A DNA stretch of 6,304 nt from positions 1 to 6,304 of the forward strand of contig SIAT01000108.1 of NCBI GenBank assembly GCA_009691645.1, in the 5' to 3' direction. A model generated the notes under the pieces. That model was not told the DNA's origin. It made no database searches and saw only the letters and a list, made by a program, of their open reading frames with translations. Positions 1 to 4,868 of the stretch are shown here, one piece after another. Source of the DNA: Pedosphaera sp. (lineage in GTDB: Bacteria; Verrucomicrobiota; Verrucomicrobiia; Limisphaerales; SIAT01). Each line of letters opens with the position of its first letter. The first letter of the stretch is position 1. A program made the position numbers and the translations under genes.

Positions 1-290
1 GCCTTGATCTGCCGCTTTGCGATACCACTTCACCGCCTCAACCTCATCCTTCGGCACGCCGAGGCCATTGGCATACATCACCCCGAGGTTGTACTGCGCG
101 GAGGCATCGCCTTTTTCTGTCGGACACGCAATTCGGCCAACGCCTTCGCATCCCCCTTTTCGGCTTTTTCGCGCAGCGCAAGCGCTACGGTTTCTTTGAG
201 GACGCTCTTCTCCTGTGCCAGCACTGTCCCGCAGCCAAGCAGAGTGAGGGCCAGAACGAGGCTGGGAACGAACAGGCAAGGGGTCTTCAT
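1..290 (-). pseudogene. Sel1-repeat lipoprotein, N-terminal part, frame broken
   Basis: The gene starts at ATG 290 and runs off the left edge. The first frame opens with a signal peptide (MKTPCLFVPSLVLALTLLGC) whose LLGC resembles a lipobox, with Cys20 the likely lipidated residue; cleavage after VLA by signal peptidase I is the alternative. A charged helix follows (EKAEKGDAKALAELRVRQ), and this frame then stops at 78-80. From about position 116 to the left edge, the frame shifted by -1 encodes a textbook Sel1 repeat (GDASAQYNLGVMYANG, then GVPKDEVEAVKWYRKAA). Sel1 repeats are TPR-like helical pairs used in protein-protein contacts. The break coincides with T5 at 112-116 (A5 in the gene); a sixth A would give a continuous reading ...RQKKGDASAQ. 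It is therefore either a sequencing indel or a real frameshift mutation. A GGAGG lies only one base before the ATG, unusually close. The partner and exact role cannot be told from this fragment. Confidence 0.75.
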
Positions 291-343
291 TCCTCCACCC
301 TACCAAGCCATCGCTGGCAGGCAAGGGTGCGTTAAAACCCATC

Positions 344-373
344 GGCCATTCTCATGGAAGAGCGAGAACGGCC
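344..373. repeat. Imperfect inverted repeat upstream of the Sel1 gene
   Basis: The arms 344-353 (ggccattctc) and 364-373 (gagaacggcc) pair over 10 bp with a single A/C mismatch around a 10-base spacer. In a minus-strand transcript the mismatch becomes a G-U wobble, so a hairpin could form in RNA read toward the Sel1 gene, 54 bases before its start. The right arm doubles as the start of the direct repeat at 364-396. No function can be assigned. Confidence 0.4.
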
Positions 374-396
374 ACGTTTGGTCATCACGTGTGCGG
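364..396. repeat. Direct repeat, left copy
   Basis: This 33-base block matches 553-583 with two substitutions and a 2-base insertion (tg at 392-393). The shared core is gagaacgg, then cacgtt, then ggtcatcacgtg. The two copies lie 189 bp apart and bracket two mirror-image hairpins. They may mark an ancestral duplication of one intergenic repeat unit, or the ends of a small non-autonomous element. No terminal inverted repeats of a known insertion sequence are visible. Confidence 0.6.
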
Positions 397-420
397 GTTT
401 GGAACGGAGTGCGTTTTCAC

Positions 421-454
421 CCTCACCCTGGCCCTCTCCCTCAAGGGAGAGGGG
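421..454 (+). repeat. REP-like palindromic repeat, left unit
   Basis: A perfect 9-bp stem, ccctctccc (432-440) with gggagaggg (445-453), closes a TCAA loop. It is preceded by cctcaccctgg at 421-431. This 'ccctcaccc-ggccctctccc-loop-gggagaggg' form is a familiar class of dispersed intergenic palindrome in GC-rich bacteria. There is no T-run after the stem in either direction, so it is not a standard intrinsic terminator, though it could stall polymerase or stabilise an mRNA end. Confidence 0.7.
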
Positions 455-520
455 ATGACTTCGGCCGTCGCTCGACTACCCGTGTGCCGCAGTTGCGCAG
501 GGCGTTGACGAACTTCCACT

Positions 521-552
521 CCCTCTCCCAGCGGGAGAGGGGCGGGGTGAGG
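521..552 (-). repeat. REP-like palindromic repeat, right unit (inverted copy)
   Basis: A perfect 9-bp stem, ccctctccc (521-529) with gggagaggg (533-541), closes an AGC loop and is followed by gcggggtgaggg. Read on the minus strand it is the same unit as 421-454, so the two copies face each other. The left arm at 421-440 can also pair with 533-552 over about 20 bases with few mismatches, enclosing roughly 90 bases. The stem-loop differs from the left unit only in its loop, which suggests selection on the stem or fairly recent copying. Confidence 0.7.
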
Positions 553-583
553 GAGAACGGTCACGTTGGGTCATCACGTGCGG
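553..583. repeat. Direct repeat, right copy
   Basis: Second copy of the block at 364-396: gagaacgg, t for c, cacgtt, g for t, ggtcatcacgtg, then cgg. It directly abuts the right REP-like unit, whereas the left copy is separated from its unit by about 25 bases. The remaining sequence from 584 to 679, ahead of the propeller gene, shows no clear promoter, operator or RNA gene. It is slightly richer in A/T and contains an irregular CCAAC-rich stretch at about 647-669. Confidence 0.6.
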
Positions 584-679
584 ATGAGTGTTCGCCACAG
601 AAAGTCGGCTTGCAGGAATTTGCTTCTTTGGTGTTCGCGATTCAGTTACCAACAGCCAACTACTAAACACGTTCTCGTC

Positions 680-2089
680 ATGCGTCTCTCGTTACTTCTC
701 ATCGCCACGTTCATCGCCACCGCTGCCCACGCCGCGAACTGGCCGCAGTTCCGCGGCGCGGATGCCGCCGCCATTGGCGTCGGCAACGGCAAGCCGCTGG
801 TCCACTTCGGGCCGAAGACGAATCTCGTCTGGAGCACGGAACTGCCCGCGGGCCATTCCTCGCCGGTGATCTGGGACAAACACATCTTCCTCACCGGTGT
901 GGACGCCGGAAAACTCGTCACGCTCGCGCTCAATCGCGCTTCCGGGAAAGTGCTCTGGAAAATGCCCGCGCCTGTCGAAAAGCTCGAAGCTGCGCATCGC
1001 ATCAGCAACCCCGCCGCGCCCACGGCCTGCACGGACGGCGAGCGCGTCATCGCCTATTTTGGCTCGTACGGTCTGCTCGCGTATGATTTCGCGGGCAAGG
1101 AACTCTGGCGGCATCCGCTGCCACTGCCCATCGTCGAGTTCGGCGCGGGCAGCTCGCCCATTCTCGTCGGAGATTTCGTCGTTCAACTTTGCGACAGCGA
1201 TATGGATTCCTACCTCGTCGCCGTGGACAAACGCACCGGCAAGCAGGCTTGGAAGACGACGCGCCCGAGTCATCGCCGCGGATTTTCAACGCCCTTCATC
1301 TGGCAGCACGACGGCATCGAGGAAATCATCGTCAACGGTTCGCTGAAAGTTTCCTCCTACGATCCGAAGGACGGCTCGCTGCGCTGGACGTGCCGCGGTT
1401 TGGCGCGTGTGGCGAATGCCTCGCCCACCGCTGGCGACGGCCTGCTCTACATCGCGAGCTGGAACATCGGCGGCGACGCGGGTGATCGCATCACGGTGCC
1501 GCCGCACGCCGAGTTCCTCGCGCAACACGACAAGAACAAAGACGGCAATCTGGCGAAGGACGAATTTCCAACCGGCCCTTTCAAAGACCGCTTCACGCAG
1601 TTCGACCTCGATAAAGACGGCATCGTGACCAAGGCGGAGTTCGAAGGCATGGCCAACCAATTCGTGCAGGCGGAGAACGCCATCTTCGCGGTGAAACCCG
1701 GCGGACGCGGCGACATCACCGAAACGCACGTCGTCTGGAAACACAATCGCAGCCTGCCTTACGTGGCGTCGCCGCTCTTCCATCAAGGCCGCATCTACAC
1801 CGTCCGCAGCGGCGGCATGGCGAGCTGTTACGACGCCAAGAGCGGCGAGGTTATCTATCGCGATGAGCGCCTCGGTGCGCTGGGCGACTATTACTCAAGC
1901 CTCACAGCGGCCGACGGCAACGTCTATGCCATCTCGCAAAAAGGCACCGTGACCCTCTTCAGCGGCAGCAGCGCGCCCGAAGTCGTGGCGCAAAACGAAA
2001 TGGGCGAGTCCGTCATGTCCACTCCCGCCGTGGTGGACGGAAGAATCTACATGCGAACGGAAAAGCGACTGATGTGCTTCGGCAAGTAG
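680..2089 (+). CDS. Secreted PQQ-like beta-propeller protein with paired EF-hand
   Basis: I chose ATG 680 because it gives a 469-aa protein beginning with a clean signal peptide (MRLSLLLIATFIATAAHA, cleavage before ANWPQFRG). The in-frame ATG at 566 would add 38 residues of uncharacteristic sequence translated from the repeat patch. At least five propeller-strand motifs of the form (x)D-x-x-(S/T)GK-x-x-W are visible, at about residues 79-93, 132-143, 179-191, 224-236 and 383-393, as in PQQ-binding-like (WD40/YVTN-type) repeat proteins. Between blades sit two calcium-binding EF-hand loops, DKNKDGNLAKDEF (284-296) and DLDKDGIVTKAEF (309-321), both with the D-x-D/N-x-D-G spacing and the final acidic residue. 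Proteins opening with 'NWPQFRG' are abundant in planctomycetes and verrucomicrobia and are exported; most have no proven enzyme activity. No cytochrome or catalytic dehydrogenase segment is seen, so a scaffold or sugar-binding role is as likely as an oxidoreductase role. The gene is monocistronic here. Confidence 0.9.
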   Translation: MRLSLLLIATFIATAAHAANWPQFRGADAAAIGVGNGKPLVHFGPKTNLVWSTELPAGHSSPVIWDKHIFLTGVDAGKLVTLALNRASGKVLWKMPAPVEKLEAAHRISNPAAPTACTDGERVIAYFGSYGLLAYDFAGKELWRHPLPLPIVEFGAGSSPILVGDFVVQLCDSDMDSYLVAVDKRTGKQAWKTTRPSHRRGFSTPFIWQHDGIEEIIVNGSLKVSSYDPKDGSLRWTCRGLARVANASPTAGDGLLYIASWNIGGDAGDRITVPPHAEFLAQHDKNKDGNLAKDEFPTGPFKDRFTQFDLDKDGIVTKAEFEGMANQFVQAENAIFAVKPGGRGDITETHVVWKHNRSLPYVASPLFHQGRIYTVRSGGMASCYDAKSGEVIYRDERLGALGDYYSSLTAADGNVYAISQKGTVTLFSGSSAPEVVAQNEMGESVMSTPAVVDGRIYMRTEKRLMCFGK

Positions 2090-2123
2090 CGCAGGAGTAG
2101 CCGCGCGGGGGCGTGACCGAGAT

Positions 2124-3026
2124 TTAGCGGGACGCTTTTAACAGTCCGCGTTCGCCCAGCCATTCCAGCGAGCGCTTCTGCCAAGCATCCCATTCCTCGC
2201 CTTTGTAGCCGTTGTAACCGTGGTTGCCCTTGGCGAATTCCTGCAACTCCGCCGCGACGCCCTGCTTCTTCAGCGCCTCGTAAAACATCTGGCTGTGCGC
2301 CACGGGCACGACCGCGTCCGTTCGCGCGTGCGTCAGGAACCCTGGCGGCGTTTTGGCCGTGACCTGTTTTTCGTTGGAGAAAAGATCCATGAGTTCCGCC
2401 GATGGGGATGGCCCGAGCAGATTCTTGCGGGAGCCGCCGTGCGTCTTCTCGCCCATGGTGATCACTGGGTAAACGAGCACCATGAAATCGGGCCGGCAAC
2501 TCAGCCTCTCCACTGGGTCCGCTGACTTATCATTGCCGGCGTCGAAGTGCGTTCCCGCGGTCGAGGCCAGATGGCCGCCCGCTGAGAATCCAACGATGCC
2601 GATTCGGCGCGGATCAATCTTCCACTCCGCGGCGTGCGACCGCACCACGCGGATGGCCCGCTGCGCATCCAACATCGGGCGATGATAATTGCCAGCCGGC
2701 AACCGGTATTCCAGCACCACACCGGCGATGCCGTGCGAGTTCAGCCACCGCGCGATGCCGTGGCCTTCGCCTTCAACGACGCGTCCGCCATAGCCACCGC
2801 CCGGACAAATCACCATGGCGGTGCCCGTGGCTTTTTCGGGCGCAGGCAAATGCACCGTGATGGGCACCTTCACCTTCTCAGACTTTCCTTCACCAAGCGG
2901 CGCTTCATCCGGCCAGAGAGTCAAACGCAGTGGTTCCGCCGCAACAGCGGAAGCGATCGAAACAGCAAACACTGCGAACAGAATCAATGCCGTTATCGGC
3001 CGACGGCTTTTAAGAGCGGTTTTCAT
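2124..3026 (-). CDS. Exported alpha/beta hydrolase (BD-FAE-like acetyl/feruloyl esterase)
   Basis: This is a complete 300-aa protein of the alpha/beta-hydrolase fold, probably a periplasmic or secreted carbohydrate esterase removing acetyl or feruloyl groups from plant or algal polysaccharide. The signal peptide spans residues 1-30 (basic MKTALKSRR, hydrophobic core, cleavage after SAVAA). The oxyanion-hole motif is CPGGGYGG (74-81). The nucleophile elbow is GFSAGG with Ser148. The likely acid is Asp237 in HARTDAVVP and the catalytic histidine is His269 in KGNHGYN. Order and spacing are those of the esterase/lipase family often annotated as BD-FAE or endo-1,4-beta-xylanase-like. Start 3026 is preferred over ATG 3044, which only adds MLHFTL ahead of the basic n-region; neither has a Shine-Dalgarno site. 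Its 3' end converges on the propeller gene with a 34-bp gap and no obvious terminator. The exact substrate is unknown. Confidence 0.88.
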   Translation of the reverse strand: MKTALKSRRPITALILFAVFAVSIASAVAAEPLRLTLWPDEAPLGEGKSEKVKVPITVHLPAPEKATGTAMVICPGGGYGGRVVEGEGHGIARWLNSHGIAGVVLEYRLPAGNYHRPMLDAQRAIRVVRSHAAEWKIDPRRIGIVGFSAGGHLASTAGTHFDAGNDKSADPVERLSCRPDFMVLVYPVITMGEKTHGGSRKNLLGPSPSAELMDLFSNEKQVTAKTPPGFLTHARTDAVVPVAHSQMFYEALKKQGVAAELQEFAKGNHGYNGYKGEEWDAWQKRSLEWLGERGLLKASR

Positions 3027-3062
3027 AAGAGTAAAATGGAGCATCGAATTGCAACGGAGCGG

Positions 3063-3084
3063 CGCACGAAGTTCATCTCGTGCG
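3063..3084. repeat. Inverted repeat in divergent intergenic region
   Basis: CGCACGA (3063-3069) and TCGTGCG (3078-3084) form a perfect 7-bp stem around an 8-base loop. It overlaps the stop codon (3073-3075) of the coding-like minus-strand stretch and lies 37 bases upstream of the hydrolase start at 3026. No T-run follows on either strand. It could be an operator-like dyad for the hydrolase promoter or a chance palindrome. Confidence 0.3.
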
Positions 3085-3225
3085 GGCTTTGAGTGTGCCT
3101 TCCAACAGTTGCTTCAGCAACTCAGTAACGGCGAAGACGTCTGCATCGGTAAACGACTCGGAAAAATGTCGCGGGCAATTTTTCTGTCGGTGGAGCGCGT
3201 GCTCACGTAATACTGAACTGAGCAT
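3073..3225 (-). pseudogene. Coding-like short stretch, possible gene remnant
   Basis: The gap between the hydrolase and selO is not featureless. On the minus strand, the frame ending at TGA 3073-3075 gives SESFTDADVFAVTELLKQLL plus a short basic tail, an amphipathic helix that reads like the C-terminus of a real protein. It can be read as an uninterrupted 50-aa frame from ATG 3225. Upstream, however, the neighbouring frame (YYVSTRSTDRKIARDIF) looks more protein-like, and the two join smoothly as ...RDIFSESFTDAD... if the T5 run of the minus strand (A5 on plus, near 3170) had one more T. The combined reading faintly resembles the last helices of a MarR-type regulator, but no DNA-binding domain is present and I would not call a family. 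It is probably a decayed fragment; a small overlapping protein or chance coding potential are alternatives. Confidence 0.3.
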
Positions 3226-4687
3226 GATGAAATCTGAACCGGCTCCCCTCCCCGCCGGCTGGCACTTCGACAATTCCTACGCGCGCCTGTCGGAAACATT
3301 CCACTTCCGGGTGAACCCCACGCCCGTCGCCGAGCCGCGACTCGTTGTCTTCAACCGTCCGCTGGCGCAATTCCTCGGGCTTGATCCCGCAGCCTTCACT
3401 GGCCCGGACGCGGCGGCGTGCTTCACCGGCAACCAGATTTTCCCCGGTGCCGAGCCTATTGCCCAAGCCTACGCCGGACATCAGTTCGGCAACCTGACTC
3501 GGCTCGGTGACGGGCGCGCCATTCTGCTGGGCGAACACCGCACGCCGGCGGGCCAGCGCTTCGACATCCAGTTAAAGGGCGCCGGTCCCACGCCCTATTC
3601 GCGCCGCGGCGATGGTCGGGCCGCCATCGGCCCCATGCTGCGCGAACATCTGATTAGCGAGGCCATGCACGCACTCGGCATCCCGACCACGCGCAGTCTC
3701 GCCGTGGCCAGCACTGGCGAACCGGTCTTTCGCGAGCAACCACTCCCCGGCGCGGTCCTCACTCGCGTCGCCGCCAGTCACATCCGAGTTGGCACCTTCG
3801 AATATTTCGCTGCACTCGGTGACACCGACGCCCTGCGCGTCTTGGCCGACCACACCGTCCGCCGCCATTTTCCAGATCGCGTGGAATCGGAGAATCCGGT
3901 CCTCGGACTTTTGGAAGAAGTGATCGAACGTCAGTCCTCGCTCATCGCCCACTGGATGCGCGTCGGCTTCGTGCACGGCGTCATGAACACCGACAACATG
4001 GCGCTCTCCGGCGAAACCATCGACTACGGCCCCTGCGCCTTCATCGACGCTTACGATCCCGCTGCCGTGTTCAGCTCCATTGACCACAACGGCCGCTACG
4101 CCTTTGGGCAACAACCTCGGATCGCCGCGTGGAATCTGGCCCGCTTCGCCGAGGCACTGCTGCCCATCCTGCACTCGGAAACGGACACCGCCTTGGCGCA
4201 AGCCAACGCAGCACTCGATTCCTTCTCCGGACGCTTCCAACGTCACTGGCTTGCTACACTGCGCGCCAAGTTCGGCCTCTTCACCGCCGAACCAGAAGAC
4301 GCCGCCCTCGCCGAAGACCTGCTCCGTTGGATGCACGAGACCCGCGCCGACTACACCCATACCTTTCGGAACCTGAAACCCAATACCCACTCGGAAGATG
4401 CGGGGTTTACCGCTTGGCAGCAGCGCTGGACCGAACGCCTCGCTCGGCAGCCTCAACCTTGGCCCGAGGTCTCCCAACTCATGAACGCCCACAACCCCGC
4501 AGTGATTCCGCGCAATCACGTAGTGGAAGCCGCCCTCGCCGCCGCCACGACTGCGAACGATCTCGTGCCGCTGGAAAGTCTACTTGTCGCGCTAGCCACT
4601 CCCTACGACGAATCGGGCAAGCCCACCGAGTTGCTGAATCCGCCGCCACTCGGAACGCCAGTGTGTCGCACCTTCTGCGGCACCTAA
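3224..4687 (+). CDS. selO: Protein adenylyltransferase SelO (YdiU/UPF0061 family)
   Basis: SelO is a pseudokinase-fold enzyme that transfers AMP from ATP to Ser, Thr or Tyr of target proteins, linked to redox homeostasis and oxidative stress. The protein is 487 aa (E. coli YdiU is about 478) and starts in typical style (FDNSYARL, then RVNPTPV). Hallmarks include GNLTRLGDGRAILLGE, QLKGAGPTPYSRRGDGRAA and NTDNMALSGETIDYGPCAF. From memory of the Pseudomonas syringae enzyme (Lys113, Glu136, Arg176, Asp252, Asn253, Asp262), the equivalents are Lys118, Glu141, Arg181, Asp257, Asn258 and Asp267, all at a constant offset of five, so it should be active. The C-terminus is TFCGT: a Cys at the antepenultimate position, where eukaryotic SelO carries selenocysteine. 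ATG 3224 and ATG 3227 are both possible. The longer frame from 3080 adds 48 residues unlike the family and runs over the intergenic remnant. No Shine-Dalgarno site is visible, and the gene stands alone. Confidence 0.96.
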   Translation: MMKSEPAPLPAGWHFDNSYARLSETFHFRVNPTPVAEPRLVVFNRPLAQFLGLDPAAFTGPDAAACFTGNQIFPGAEPIAQAYAGHQFGNLTRLGDGRAILLGEHRTPAGQRFDIQLKGAGPTPYSRRGDGRAAIGPMLREHLISEAMHALGIPTTRSLAVASTGEPVFREQPLPGAVLTRVAASHIRVGTFEYFAALGDTDALRVLADHTVRRHFPDRVESENPVLGLLEEVIERQSSLIAHWMRVGFVHGVMNTDNMALSGETIDYGPCAFIDAYDPAAVFSSIDHNGRYAFGQQPRIAAWNLARFAEALLPILHSETDTALAQANAALDSFSGRFQRHWLATLRAKFGLFTAEPEDAALAEDLLRWMHETRADYTHTFRNLKPNTHSEDAGFTAWQQRWTERLARQPQPWPEVSQLMNAHNPAVIPRNHVVEAALAAATTANDLVPLESLLVALATPYDESGKPTELLNPPPLGTPVCRTFCGT

Positions 4688-4727
4688 GCCAAGGGAGAAA
4701 GAGGCGCGAAGGAAGGAATCTCGCAGC

Positions 4728-4841
4728 GGTACGCTGGGCGACGTGGCCTACAAAACCCATCCGCGCAAAGGCCACATCGGCCTGCAAGACCACGATCGCG
4801 ACTGCTGGTTTAAGAACATCAAACTCCTGCCTTTGAATTGA
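4728..4841 (+). pseudogene. C-terminal remnant of a DUF1080 (3-keto-disaccharide hydrolase-like) protein
   Basis: Directly downstream of selO, in a different frame, 37 codons read GTLGDVAYKTHPRKG then HIGLQDHDRDCWFKNIKL and end at TGA 4839-4841. The pattern G-x-IGLQDH...WF(K/R)NI(K/R) is the closing strand pair of the DUF1080 concanavalin-like fold, found in many exported planctomycete and verrucomicrobial proteins now annotated as 3-keto-disaccharide hydrolases. No start codon or upstream part of such a domain (normally about 180-200 aa) is present; the preceding 40 bases are purine-rich and uninformative. I read this as the surviving 3' end of a gene whose body was lost when selO or another segment came to lie beside it. 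It converges on the sulfatase with a 27-bp gap. Confidence 0.7.
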
Positions 4842-4868
4842 TGCGGCCGCGGGCTGAAGCGCGCGGGC

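Noticed and set aside
4..666. Long open plus-strand frame (220 codons) over the left end
   Set aside because: It runs antisense to the Sel1 coding sequence and through the palindromic repeats, with low-complexity Arg/Ser-rich content and no recognisable domain.
566..679. Upstream in-frame ATG for the propeller protein
   Set aside because: It would bury the signal peptide behind 38 residues translated from the repeat patch; ATG 680 gives a standard export signal.
2090..2123. Terminator between the two convergent genes
   Set aside because: The 34-bp gap has no clear stem with a T-run on either strand.
3107..3122. Palindrome AGTTGCT-TC-AGCAACT
   Set aside because: A 7-bp perfect dyad but with a 2-base loop and no T-run; it falls within the coding-like stretch and could be chance.
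3208..3213. TAATAC as a -10 box for selO
   Set aside because: No -35 element at usable spacing, and the implied start of transcription would fall almost on the ATG; a leaderless mRNA is conceivable but unsupported.
3080..3223. N-terminal extension of SelO
   Set aside because: The 48 extra residues do not resemble SelO and lie over intergenic or remnant sequence; the family-typical start is at 3224-3227.
3572..4519. 315-codon minus-strand frame opposite selO
   Set aside because: Gly/Val/Glu-rich mirror of a GC-rich gene with no domain; SelO motifs prove the plus strand is coding.
4129..4836. 235-codon plus-strand frame spanning the selO end and beyond
   Set aside because: Arg-rich out-of-frame shadow of selO; the DUF1080 remnant in its last part is in a different frame.
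4845..4868. GC-rich hairpin between the DUF1080 remnant and the sulfatase
   Set aside because: Only about 5 bp of pairing (ccgcg/cgcgg) with a 10-base loop and no T-run; too weak to call.
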